The notes beneath the pieces were generated by a model. It was not told where the DNA came from. It searched no databases and saw nothing but the letters and a program-made list of their open reading frames with translations. Shown in pieces: positions 46,496 to 57,872 of a DNA stretch of 64,000 bases (the first letter of the stretch is position 1; the number at the start of each line of letters is the position of its first letter). The translations under genes and the position numbers were made by a program. The DNA is from Maylandia zebra (lineage: Eukaryota > Chordata > Actinopteri > Cichliformes > Cichlidae), in the NCBI RefSeq assembly GCF_041146795.1, contig NC_135174.1, forward strand, positions 5,891,878 through 5,955,877, written 5' to 3'.

Positions 46496-49400
46496 CTGCA
46501 GAGAAGCAGAAACAGGAAGATTAGACAAGTATTAACAACACATTTGAATTTAGAGTGTGTGTGTCTGACCGATGGGGCTGTTAGGGTTGAACTGAGGCAG
46601 TCTGAAATCTGCTACAACACACGGAGACTGAGAGCGAGATGGCTTTGCCTCAGGTCCGACAAGCTCCCTCCTGCGTTTACCCACAACTGAAAATGAAAAG
46701 AGCGACACGTTAATCATCAACAAATCTGCTACAGGAGCCACTGGGTTTATAAAATATTTAAACATTCAATTATAACTCAATAATAATTGAACAAATGATT
46801 TCGATTTACTTGAAAAGCTGAAACCTTCATCGGCCACTTTATTAGGTACACCTGTTTGACTGCTCATTAATGTGACTCTCTAATCAGCCAATCACATGGC
46901 AGCAACTTAGTGATTTAGGTATGTAGACATGGTCAGATGACCTGCTGAAATTCAAACTGAGCATCAGAATGAAGAAGAAAAATAATTTAAGTCACTTAAA
47001 CGTGGCATGTTTGCTGATCTTAGCATTTCAAAAACTGCTGATGTGCTGGGATTTTCCCACAGAAGCATCTCTAGGGTTTACATAAAATCGTCTGAAACAG
47101 AAAATATCCAGGGAGTGGCAGTTCCCTGGAGGAAATGCATTTTTGAGTTTAGAGGAGAATGAAATAACTGCTTCACGCTGACCGGAAGGCCAGAGCAAGC
47201 CAAACAACCACTTATTACAATGCACAAGAGTATCTCTGAACGCACAGCACATCCAACACTGAAGCAGATGAGCTACAGCAGCAGAAGACCACACTGGGTT
47301 CGACTTCTCTAAGCTAAGAACGCAAAACTGAGGGTACAATTCACACAGGCTCAGCAACGCTGTAAAATAAAAACGCTGCCTGGTCTGTTGAATCTCAGTT
47401 TCTGCTGTGACATTAGGATAGTAGGGTCAGAAATCTTGGATCCATCCTGCCTTGTATCAAAATCTCAGGCTGGTGATGGTGTGGGATATAGTCATCGCAC
47501 CAACGGAGCTTTTTTTAACCACCACATATGTAAAATATATTACTACCACCAGGCTGAATGTCTGTAGCACAGTGAGGAGCACAAATATGAGATCAGAGCC
47601 ATAAAATATCACAACTTTTCTTTTTATATTCACTTTACTGTGTTTTGGCTGTCAGAGCGGTGTATTTTGCTGATTTAAAGCAGCTCTTTGTACCTTTAAT
47701 GTCGGCCATGCTCCATCCATCATTCTCCTCTCCCTCCTGTGTCTCGTCATCAGGACACTTGGGCTCTGGCTGCTGTCCAGCAGGGGCGGCTGCAGCATCG
47801 GGCTGGGTCACTGCCTCCTCCTCGGTCCTCTGGCTCTCCGCCTGGCAGTCACCTTTGGTCACTGCATCAGTCGATTCTGCGGTCTTCTTGGTTTTCATTT
47901 TGAGGTTAACTTTGTTGTCACCAGAGTCTTGCAGACGCTGTTTCAGGCTCTTCAAACGGAATTTAAAAGCAAAGATGCCAGTAGGTTACCACGAAAAGAG
48001 GTTTGTTGTCACAAAATGTTCATGTGAAATAAGAAATTCCATTTCAAATTCCTAATCTAGAGTTGCTTATATCTAAATCACATTCTTCTCTTTTTGCATC
48101 TTTGGGAACTGTTTACTATAGACGACCTTGAGGAGTGTATGGTATATTTGACTCTGCCACTAAACCTGAAAAAGAAAGATACTCACGACTCAATACGTCC
48201 AGCTTTACTCCTATGAAGAGGAGAGAAAAAAAGCACAAGGTCAGACAGACATGAAGACACTTTAAAGAAAATGAACAAACACAGTGTAAAATAAATTTCC
48301 TCTTTTTCTCACTTCTGATTGTGGGACACACTTACCAAGCAGATAAATAGTCCTTGGTGACTTTGCTCTCCATCACCTGTGTTAATCCACCAGGTTCGGC
48401 CATCTCAATGCATATCTGAGAAAACAGAAAGGATATTTGAGCAACACAGTGGTACTCAATGGGTGTGCTACAGGCACGATTTGTATTGTACAGGGCGATA
48501 AAGAATTTGTCCTGGCGAGTTTCTCTACTGCCCTGTACGATAGTACAAGGCAAAGAAAAAAAAATCTTGGGGTTTTAAACTTGCAAATGGGAAATAAGTG
48601 CAAACATATTTCTATACTTTTGCAAAGTTTTTGATTGAACAATAAAACCACTGGGCAAGAAACACTAAAAGAATAACTTAGCGCTGCCTCAAACTGCAGG
48701 GATCTCCCCTGCTCGATGGGCCAGGACAAAAGGCTGAACAGGTCATAAGATTACTACTTGGTTGAGAACTTGCTGCATTTCAGGCAGTCCTTCTTCACCA
48801 GTGTTTGCAAAGGCATGTCAAATTCAGATTGCCTGCCGCAGGGACTGTCTGTACATGGAATATTTAAACTTGCTCAACTCGTGTTAAAAAAACAAAGTCT
48901 CCTTCAGACTCATTTAAAATGTTTCTCAATATGAAAAGAACAGCAGACACCATGACAAGCCTTGCAGCCTTCTGTAAAACATAAAAAAGTTGCACGTGTT
49001 TATGAAATCGTACCCTGTTGGCAAGCGGCAAGAATCTGACAAAAGCAGCAATGGACGCCACCACTTCCATGATCATCATGACAAGGTCCACATTCACCTC
49101 GGAGACCTCCACACTCAGCAGCTGGTCCTCCAGAGACTCCGACTCCAGAACATGCTGAAAAACAACCAGCGTTAAGATCAGGGAGACCCGAGCCTGCTGC
49201 TTTTACAAGACAGATTTATGTGACTGCTGCCTTACAGTGGTGCTCCATTTCATCATGCTTCTATACATGCTCTCCTGTGAAAAGAGTAGAAGATGAAAGG
49301 GGATTACATCAATCACTGATCCTCTGTTTGTACAATAAATACTGAATAACTCTCCTCCTGCTTAGAGTGTTTTTAATGTTCTATTGACCACATTTAATAA

Positions 49401-52400
49401 GATAAATATTGGACTCCACTGTAAGTGAGAAGTGACTCGATCCTGGTTTGCATCTTTGTGGCAAAGGATTCATACTTCAGGACAGTAACGACACAACATA
49501 TAACCAAGGTTTTGCAGGAACTATTTGATGCTATTTGAGTCTCAGTGTCAGGTCTGACGGTGCCCCGACCGGCGACCTGTGTGTATGTGTGTGTTTGTTC
49601 TCCTCTCTCTCGCTCTGTTTTTTCCTCTCCTGCTCCGCTGAGATTGTTACGCGGTCGCGTAGCAATGGGAGATCTCCGAGCCGGAAGTGCTGCCGCTCTG
49701 ACCTGCTGTCCCACCTGCGACTGATTCCTCGCCAGCTGCTGCCAATCATCCACCGTCGTTGGCAGAGCTATTTAATGGTGTGGCTGAGTGACAGACAGCG
49801 CTGGAGTATTGCACCAAGCCTGGTAGTGACTCGAGCTCAGCAAGGGTAAAGCAAGTGTTTGATAGCGGAGGGAGGCTAATCGTGGCTGTTTTGCCTTTTC
49901 CCAGGAAGCGAACGAGACGGAAGGAGAGACGTCACTGATTCACGGGAGTTGTGTGGACACACGAGGAGAGACGGGGAGAGGAGCACTGAAGGGACTTGCA
50001 CTATGGATAACTGTGGATTGGCTTCACTGTAAATAAAGACACTGTTCAACTTTAACGAGAGGTCCGCGTCTGGGTTCACTAACTCACCATCCTTAACACT
50101 CAGTGACTTTCCGCAACAGTTGTCAGACCTCAATTCCTCTTAACATGTAGCTGTGGAGAGAGTTCTCAGAAAGCTCCTGAATAGCTAGCCCACAAGGAAA
50201 CTTGAGATGGGAAACGCTGAAGCTTGAAGGTTAGCAGCGACTGAAGTTTCAAAATAAGTAAGGGCATTACTTAATAGTCAGTAAAACACTCTATAACCTA
50301 TGTCTGGGTCTTTAAAGTTTACACGGGGCTGACTTCACAAGGAGCTCTGTGGAAATTTAAAGTGGTGGCGGAATGACGTGGGTTGTCGCCTATGAACAGA
50401 AAAGTGGATAAAGTTCATGCAGCTTTTGTGCTGCTGTTGCAAAAAGGAACAAATACAGACAAAGTAACAATAAATAGTTGATTTGAAATTCATGCATATT
50501 TTTAGCTTTTCCATTTCTTATTCAGATATTTATCAATAAGTGACTTATATGTATGTATATATTGTATATATTGTGCTATTCCTTACTTCTTGTATCTGTC
50601 TTTGTTACTGTTTGTACTGTAACCAATATATTTCCCCCAGGGATCAATAAAGTATTCTCATTCTATTAATATTAGCCCAGAGAAGGATGATGCTGTGCTC
50701 ACTCCTTAGAGGAGAAATCTGTTTTGATTGGGATCTGAATAGTTTGAGTGAAACAGGAGCATGCCCCTGATTTAACAGCCCCCGATTGCTCCATTTTCAT
50801 ACCTCACTTGTACCAGGAAGCATGTCTTGTAAAACAATGTGGATTCTGAGCGTCCACTCTCCAACAGTAACTGGATTTTTAAGGTAATCCCTGGCGAAAT
50901 CGCAGCACGCATCCCAGCTGTTAAAAAACACAAAGGCCTGGAGGGGAAAAATGATGCAGAGGAAACATTCAATATTAATCATTAAATTGAATTCAATTTG
51001 CAAATGCAAATTTCTCTGTATCAGCCTGCTGGGTCTACTCCTCACCCTCCTCTGCAGTGATAAAACGATTATTTTGTAGTACAGAGTCTGAACAGTCTGA
51101 TCAGGGACGTAACGCCACACCAGCTTGGTGACATCCTCCTGTCTGTAGTTTCCTTCTGGCAAACCGGTCAACATGATCGTGGAGAACGTAGAACCTTGAG
51201 ATTGGTTCTTGAACCTTGTGTCTTGCAGAAAGCCCAAAGTTTATTTGAAGAGAAACTTTGCGGTACTTTTTAAAAAAATATATATTATTATTATTACTGA
51301 CCACATAGAGAAGACAAAATGAAACCAAGTTTAGCAGAAAAAAAGAAATGTGGTTTTTGAGGTGAGTATTTGGAAAAATGGACACCTCTTGGTATTTACT
51401 CAAGGATTCCTGATTTTTAATGTTTACAATGATCCAGTAATATCAATGTTTTGACTTTTATTTGAACTTTAAGCACCTTTACAGATACCCAAGGTATCAT
51501 AGACATCAGAAAAACAATGATTAGTGGGTTAGATCAAATGCCAGACTGAAAAAGTGCAGTTTAAGTAATGGCTCTGGTTCATGTGTCTGGGGCAGAGACA
51601 AGCAGAAGGAAATTGACCACTGATGGAGCAAAGATTTCTGGAGGGGCCAGAAAAGAGGTCAGAGAGATAATAAGGCAAATGAGCATCAAAGGATTTGTGG
51701 GAACCAGAATCACAGTGTTAGTGGATAAAAGTTGAGGGAATGTGTCACAATGATTTATTGTGAACAACAATAAATCAGCAGTTTTGTCTGCACTTTATCC
51801 ACAGCCCAGGGGAGAACTGAAAAATCTATTCACGAGTGTTTCACAAACAGAAAGCGAAAGAAAGGTCTTACCAGATGACCTTCCATTAACTTAACCCATC
51901 TTTTTTATTCATTTAAATCATCTTTGTTTAAAATCCCATTTAAAAAACACTTACGCAGTGAGGTACATCCACACTGTGGTATTTTCAGCCTTGACAATTT
52001 GTGGCCGGTGGCCCGTTTCAGAAGGCTGTACCAAACGCCAAGGCGATCAGCATCACGAAGAGACTGAAATTCGATAAACACCTGAAACACAAGAAAGAAA
52101 ATGTATTCTGAACATTTTACCTTCACATTGTAAATGTTAGAAAATAAGTGCTAAGCACACGTGGAAAGAGTGAACTAAGTACAGCTTTACTGTGGAGCTC
52201 ACTGGATTCAAAAGTCAGAAATCCTGGCTCAATGATGCACTGGAGCCATGCTCAACATGACCCCTGCACTAATGCTGTAATGTGATAAATACTAGTGCGC
52301 ATGAGCATATGAAGAATTGCTCAGCGAGCAGCTTATCGGCAGTCTCTCTTTACTATCGCTATAGTTTTGCAGTTGTGCTTTCCTCAAGATAAGTAGCATC

Positions 52401-54724
52401 CAAATCTAGACACATTATCTCTTTGTAAGGATGGATTTATGAAGGTTGGTGCATGTCCTTTAGTTTGGTGTGGTTAATCTGTCAATTTTTCTGTATGGTT
52501 AAGATTACACTTACACAAGCACATATCTCATACAGCCTTTCACAGACTTCTAACACATGCACTTGTTGGCATTTATGAGTGTGTTTATACCTTGTTGAGA
52601 AGAGGCAGGTAGTTTCTTACACAATCCATTTTTTTCAAAGCTTCTCTGAGATCCCGGGACTCGCCTGGCGAGATGTTCCTGATGTAGATTAATCGTGCTC
52701 CATTGTCAGTCACTTGCTGCTTCGAGAAAACCGGGTATGTCCCCATTTTTCAAGGTGTTTCGACTTGGATGTGAGTGCTTCCAGTTATGACTTTATACTC
52801 TGACCAATAAATCTAAAGGTATTCTAGTGCAGTCTTTGTTTCTGAGATATGTGCATTACTTACATAGCATAGCCGTTTCATCAGAGACTTATAAAACTCA
52901 AGCTGAAAGGAAAAAAACAGTTCAAAATCATTACATCACTTCGGATTCGGTTCGATTTATTTCAGCTTAAAGGTATTTTTTTTCTACAAAAAGAAATATT
53001 TTTTTACATTTATAATCACACTTTAAATAAACAAGCAGAAACAAATATTTTCAAATAATTTTAATAACATCTGTCACAACAGTAGATTGCATTATCTACA
53101 CACAGTGCTTACCGGCGTCATTAAAATGTTGCCCTTCTCAACCTGCAGTCGAAGTTTAGACCCATTGAGAATAAAATCATGATTTTCTGATACTAGCACG
53201 ATGTTTTTAGCTGCCACTGCTGTCGGCATGAGGGCAAAAGCCTGAAGGAAAAACAAACAACCAAACACTGATTTGTACTGCATAACCATGAAGACAGGCA
53301 CTCACAAAATATGTATTAACTAACTAAATGTTAGCTAGGTCATCTTACAAAAGAGATTTAGAGCGCCATTAAAATGAAGGTCATAACCCAGCCCAATGCA
53401 AACTGGTGCTTACCATGCGTGCCTGTGGTATAACGTAGATCGTGTCGTCGTAATACTCAAATCGGTGTCGAGTGAGCAGACCGGCGATGTCCTCCTCTGC
53501 ATAACAGCCATCGTGATACTCTGGCAGGTTGCTTATTAACAGCACCTTGTAATCAAGCGAAACAAGCTGTGCAAACGAAAAGAATTTCAGGATCAGTTTA
53601 CAATTCCAGACAGAAATCTGAAAAATGCAAACATTAACTTATAAACCTCACTTTGAGCACTGTCTACAACTATGAACACAATCAGGTACCTATTACAAAA
53701 TGTTTCTGATGCTAATTTTCCTTTACTTCTTTTTTTCTTTCTTTTTTTCACGTAGTGCAGCTCTACCTTGACTCACTGACAAAAAAGGCAGTAAGAGTCA
53801 GCTATGAAAGTACTTTTCATTTAAGGTGGATCCATAAACAGTGATAACTGATTCACAAAAGGCAATGTGTAAACAGCACTATTGCACATGTCAAACTTGG
53901 GAAGGAAAAACCTTTTTAAGCACTCAAAACCACCATGTCCTGGATGACTGAGCATATAATTTGAACATGTTAAACTAGCTTTTCAATAAAGGACTTTTAG
54001 TATGTGTTAGTACATGAGATAATTGTTTTATTACAATACTAAATTGGTAACCAAGAATAGTGCAATTCTATTGGTGTCTATACTGACTACAAAATCTCTG
54101 GTATTGTGACACCCCTAGTGAATTTTTAACATTTTTCTACATTTACACCTACTTGAGCGTCACCTGACAATGAGATATAACCCAACTACAAACTTGTAAA
54201 ACAAATTGAACTATTTCAGATCAAAACTTAACCACTTTGATAAAGCATGTTTTTCTTACAGTGTTTTTTTAATGTTACCTTTGAATTGGGAAGTTTGACT
54301 GTCTTGAGACAACCTGTGAAGTGCAGAGCAAAAGAAAAACAAAAAAATAATTATAAAATAGAAAATATCTTCACATTGAGAAATCTTTCATACAGATCTT
54401 TGGGGATTTCTTACGGATTCTTTCTGGACGCAGTTGCTCTTGTATCCGCTCCCAAAATGTTGGGTGGGTAACAGCGACCGGCTGATCCTTTGAGATCTTC
54501 TCTGCAGTCACAGAGTCTTGGAATAGAGGAAATGTAGTTAAGTTCAATAGTGGTAGTTTAGATAGGATGCAAATTACCCAGCTGATCTAAATACAAATCT
54601 GCGTGGTTGAGGCCGTTTCTGCTTTGGAAGCCAAGACTTTTGGCTCACCGTCAACTGCAGCACCTTTAATTGGTTCAACAGCCTCCGTAGCCTTGGCTGT
54701 ATTTTTAGGTGCCACTGCAGCTTC
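46208..54724 (-). CDS. Matrin-3/ZNF638-type RNA-binding protein, 18 coding exons, 5' end not found
   Basis: Coding exons from 5' to 3': 54649-54724, 54415-54516, 54279-54313, 53414-53566, 53113-53241, 52864-52902, 52591-52719, 51955-52081, 51046-51221, 50803-50937, 49236-49274, 49014-49154, 48336-48415, 48187-48210, 47694-47947, 46570-46686, 46374-46495, 46208-46282. Splice phases agree throughout; all donors are GT. The product has an N-terminal low-complexity part, three RRM-like folds, a segment rich in acidic residues and a C-terminal matrin-type C2H2 finger. Family members are nuclear RNA- and DNA-binding proteins of the nuclear matrix and splicing machinery. The acceptor at 52719 is uncertain (52716 is also in frame). 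No start codon or 5' exons were recognised up to 61.5 kb. It looks like an intact, constrained reading frame. The name is by motif resemblance. Confidence 0.8.
46570..48210 (-). CDS. Matrin-like gene: region rich in acidic and low-complexity sequence (three exons)
   Basis: 48187-48210 is a 24-bp micro-exon (phase 2 to phase 2). 47694-47947 encodes a Glu/Gln/Ala/Pro-rich stretch (AESQRTEEEAVTQPDAAAAP and onward), likely disordered. 46570-46686 encodes GKRRRELVG, a possible nuclear localisation signal, and leads to the zinc finger. The intron between the last two holds a Tc1 fragment. The acceptor at 47947 is inferred from phase (AAGAG before it). Confidence 0.7.
46828..47510 (+). mobile_element. 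Tc1/mariner-type transposon remnant in intron
   Basis: It starts with CATCGGCCACTTTATTAGG, the terminal sequence of a common fish Tc1-like family. Broken plus-strand readings resemble the helix-turn-helix region (ADVLGFSHRSISRVY near 47038) and later transposase (ISERTAHPTLKQM near 47233). Several frameshifts and stops are present and the right inverted end is missing. It lies between the last acidic-region exon and the preceding one of the matrin-like gene. Confidence 0.75.
48336..49274 (-). CDS. Matrin-like gene: post-RRM conserved segment (three exons)
   Basis: 49236-49274 encodes 13 residues (ESMYRSMMKWSTT). 49014-49154 encodes 47 residues ending FVRFLPLANR. 48336-48415 encodes ICIEMAEPGGLTQVMES and onward. 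The block reads like another RRM-derived or helical module in which a short exon with a Y-x-S-M-M-K pattern echoes the LEFYKSLMK linker after the first fold. It probably arose by internal duplication of an RRM-linker unit. Confidence 0.65.
49546..50098 (+). mobile_element. Solo LTR with 5-bp target duplication
   Basis: It begins TGTCAGGTCTGACGG and ends CCTTAACA, and is flanked on both sides by CTCAG (49541-49545 and 50099-50103). At 553 bp it has an AATAAA near 50031 and a TATTTAA near 49769. These are the marks of an LTR left after recombination between two LTRs. No internal coding remains. It sits in an intron of the matrin-like gene, in opposite orientation if the AATAAA gives its sense. 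Confidence 0.8.
50550..50668 (+). mobile_element. LINE 3' tail fragment in intron
   Basis: CCCCCAGGGATCAATAAAGT near 50635 is the usual 3' end of fish CR1/L2/Rex1-type LINEs, preceded by AT-rich 3' UTR-like sequence. It is strongly 5'-truncated. Confidence 0.55.
50803..51221 (-). CDS. Matrin-like gene: third RRM-like fold (two exons)
   Basis: 51046-51221 (acceptor TGCAAG) encodes TIMLTGLPEGNYRQEDVTKL, strand 1 and helix 1, then strand 2 ending LSLQRR. 50803-50937 opens AFVFFNSWDACCDFARDYL, strand 3 and helix 2, and ends PGTSE. Both exons are open and in frame with their neighbours. The intron to the next exon, about 1.5 kb, carries a solo LTR and a LINE tail. Confidence 0.8.
51222..51954. 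other. Intron of matrin-like gene
   Basis: No repeat family or exon was recognised. The same holds for the introns at 52082-52590 and 53567-54278. Confidence 0.6.
51955..52719 (-). CDS. Matrin-like gene: second RRM-like fold (two exons)
   Basis: 52591-52719 encodes RLIYIRNISPGESRDLREAL, strand 1 and helix 1, ending at LPLLNK. 51955-52081 starts VFIEFQSLRDADRLGVWYSL, strand 3 (RNP1 position) and helix 2, then the closing strand and a C-rich linker. The junction is phase 0. The RNP motifs are better kept here (IYIRNI and VFIEF) than in the other two folds. Confidence 0.8.
52864..53566 (-). CDS. Matrin-like gene: first RRM-like fold (three exons)
   Basis: 53414-53566 holds the first strand VLLISNLPE (RNP2 position) and helix 1, ending TIYVIPQARM. 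53113-53241 continues AFALMPTAVAAKNIV, the RNP1 position with aromatic residues mostly replaced, and closes the fold with KLRLQVEKGNILMTP. 52864-52902 adds 13 residues, LEFYKSLMK onwards, a linker also seen between RRMs of fish matrin-like proteins. Loss of RNP1 aromatics suggests a degenerate RRM that may bind protein or bind RNA weakly. Confidence 0.75.
54279..54724 (-). CDS. Matrin-like gene: N-terminal exons seen (three exons)
   Basis: Exon 54649-54724 encodes Ala/Lys-rich sequence (APKNTAKATEAVEPIKGAA). Exon 54415-54516 encodes a segment with THPTFWERIQEQLRPERI, which looks conserved and helical. Exon 54279-54313 adds 12 residues ending PNSK. The first acceptor could be TGTAAG before 54724 or GGAAG before 54720; the second would accept a phase-1 upstream exon. 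What lies further 5' is unknown. Confidence 0.65.
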
Positions 54725-55692
54725 CTTACAAACACACACACACACACAACGAACATACATTAGTTTGTATTACTACCAAAACTGTTAAGTTACTACATTC
54801 ACACTAAAAATCATACATGAGCACTTGTCATGAGCTTACAAGTATTTACAGACAAGTTGGAGTCTTCCATGCAAACTACAAGCAACTGTGGCAACTTGCA
54901 AGCAACCAGTGCGATTCCAAGGATGTTTTCAGTACAATGTGTATATATAGATTTAAAAAATGCATAATGCAACACAGCAAAATAAAAACAAAGTACAGTT
55001 TGTATGCTTTCATAGCATTAGACTTGAGCGGAAGCTTTCTGACATGGGGATGACTATATAAAAGCTCAGTATAATCCAAAGTAACTATGAATTTGAGGGG
55101 TGCGAGACTGTAGAAGAAATGTAAGGATAACCAACTGACTTTAAACCGCATAATGAATGCAGGACTACAACCGTGAACGGACAGTATATTTATAGAGAAT
55201 TGTAGCTACGGTGCATAAATATCTATCTTAGATTGCAGAAGCAAACCAGGAGACAAACAGGAGAGGAACTTTCTCTAGATTCACAAGTAGGTCAATGAAC
55301 TCATCCATCTATAACAGTGACAGGGGCGGACCTAGAAGGGTGGCATGGGGTGGCAAGTGTCACCCTAAAATGATCCCTTGCCACCCCAAGTGCCACCCCA
55401 GTTTTGCATATGACAGTGTTGTTTATTAAAATAAGATAGCATTAACAGTTTGAGTGTAGTTACAGTCAACAGTGAATATAAATGCTAAAACTGAAAATAT
55501 TGCATAGTGTTACCCCCCTCCACCATTAACAAATGGTTCAGCCCATAGCAGGACCGGCTTTTTTCTTGTTTTCAGTAGCAAGCGATGCTTATGATTGTGC
55601 CAGAGCACATTCTGAACAACACCATGGGAATTTGGCTTTTTACACAGGTGGGTGGATGTTACACTCTGGAAATGGAAGGAAGGTGAGTGTTA
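54725..55692. other. Upstream flank or intron of matrin-like gene
   Basis: A short (CA)n lies at about 54731-54748. Near 55321-55400 there is a repeat-like piece (AGGGGCGGACCTAGAAGGG, then GCCACCCCAAGTGCCACCCC) that resembles the end of a common fish DNA transposon. No exon was recognised. Confidence 0.4.
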
Positions 55693-55696
55693 TTAA

Positions 55697-56783
55697 CCCT
55701 CTGTGGTCTACGGACACGCTGCACCTCCAAATCACATGACTGCAGCCATGCTGAGTTTCTATTTCAGCCACATTGAAAATTCGGACTTCAAAGTTTTTAA
55801 ATTTCAATTACAGGCCAGTAAATCCAGAGTTATGATAATATATATAAGCCACGCTTTGTTCTAAATACTGTCGTCACGTTTTTGTGTGTGTTTTAAGCAT
55901 TCTGTAAGGACAGCACGAAAACAGTAAAGAAAGAAAAAAAGCCACCACTTTCCTAAATGTACCATGTCGACCAATTAAAAAAAAACAGTCAACGCGTGGG
56001 ATTTGATTGTTTAGGAAGAGGGAAAAGTTTTAGGAGTGACGGTAACGGCAGCGAGACAGAGCAAGCAAGTGAGAGAGAGAGAGCGAGAGAGTTTTTAGAT
56101 GTGGGAGATTTGTGACGTTTAGTGTGGAGTGTTTACTTAGTGTGTTGTGTTGTGTAGTTGTTCTGTTGTGTAGTCGTTTTGTTTTGTGTGTCAGGTAGGG
56201 CACTAATGAATGTCACAAAGGCACATTTGCAATGTAAACACTGTCACTAAGTAGAAAACCAGCGGAGTGATACACCTGCTGTTATCAGGCCTGCAGGTTT
56301 ATCCCTGTGCTGTTCTGTCTTTTGGTGGACAAACTTTTTTTTACTGGCACACATCATTTGTGGGGCATCTTATTGCGACACCTAATTGTTCTCTCATTTT
56401 AGTTGTAGCAATATTTTTAAATTCTTATACAAAATGAAAAAGAAAACAAAAACGGCAGGTGTATTGGCTGCATTTTTAGATAAATAGTTGTTTATGTTTA
56501 CAAAATGTACAATTTATATTTGCATTTCAAGTTATAAAAATATACTGTGTTTTTTTTTACAGTAAAAAAATACTACTAGGATTTTAAGTTCTTTGTGTGA
56601 TTTCAGATCAGTAATACTAATGCAGTATGTCAGTGAAAAAAACAACTAAATTCAGTTGAGCTGAAAAGAATGACACCAAACAAGGCAAGGGGAAAAAATA
56701 AAATGAAACAATCTGAGGGTGAAATACAAACGTCAACTCAAAAGGAGTCAAAAATGGCCGATTGTATTTCAGACCTCAGTGGG
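55697..56783. mobile_element. piggyBac-like non-autonomous element
   Basis: The left end is TTAA followed by CCCTCTGTGGTC; the right end is GACCTCAGTGGG followed by TTCA. The 12-bp ends match as inverted repeats at 10 of 12 positions, and piggyBac elements insert at TTAA, so TTCA would be a mutated target copy. About 1.1 kb, no transposase recognised. A GA-rich tract lies at about 56076-56098. Confidence 0.5.
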
Positions 56784-57159
56784 TTCATCCAACAAATCAT
56801 GAAAAATTAGGTTTAAATTTTTGTTCATGACAGTGCAGATTTCTGACATTTTGTGTCATTTAAGCTGTAACAATGTGATTGTTTTCTAACAGTGTGAAAC
56901 ATAAGTTAGACTTGTGTTGGTAAATGAACCGCCCCATGTTGTGTAGCTTTCTGGATTTTATACTTGTTGGGCTACATATTTATTTATTATACAGGCTATA
57001 CAGAAACTCACATGTTTTATGTAACTAAAGTGTGTAATTATGTGGGCTACAGACAATAATTAAGTTCTAGACTATATTTATATGAAAAACGTGTATACTT
57101 ACTGCATTTGAATTATTCTAATCATATGTAACCACTATGGAGTGCCAGGACTGCCATAA

Positions 57160-57780
57160 TGAATTAATTAAATACACCATTAAATAATTAATTAAATGTG
57201 TCAATAATTCATTAAAATGTGAAATACATAAATAATTAATTTTATGTATTTCCCATTTTAATTAATGACACATTAAATTAATTAATTATTGACACATTTA
57301 ATTAATTATTTATGTATTTCACATTTTAATTAATTATTGACACATTTAATTAATCAATTATTGACACATTTAATTAATTAATGACACATTTAATTAATTA
57401 TTTATGTATTTCACATTTTAATTAATTAATTATGTATTTCACATTTTAATTAATTATTGACACATTTAATTAATTAATTATTGACACATTAAATTATTTA
57501 TGTATTTCACATTTTAATTAATTATTGACACATTTAATTAATTAATTATTGACACATTTAATTATTTATGTATTTCACATTTTAATTAATTATTGACACA
57601 TTTAATTAATCAATTATTGACACATTTAATTAATTAATGACACATTTAATTAATTATTTATGTATTTCACATTTTAATTAATTAATTATGTATTTCACAT
57701 TTTAATTAATTATTGACACATTTAATTAATCAATTATTGACACATTTAATTAATTATTTAATGATATATTTATTTATTTC
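57160..57780. repeat. AT-rich minisatellite in left end of the 3.6-kb element
   Basis: Many irregular copies of ATTGACACATTTAATTAATT alternate with TATGTATTTCACATTTTAAT. The right end (60560-60735) has the same motifs on the opposite strand but far fewer copies, so the left arm has expanded. Confidence 0.85.
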
Positions 57781-57872
57781 ATTTTGGCAGTCCTGACGCC
57801 TGGCTCTCGTCATGAAATAATTTTATCTGTCAGCCTCACCCATCAAACTCAGGGGGCGGGGTTAACGCTGCC

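Noticed and set aside
47645-48055. Plus-strand 136-residue open reading
   Set aside because: It is antisense to the acidic-region exon of the matrin-like gene, whose frame and splice sites are consistent.
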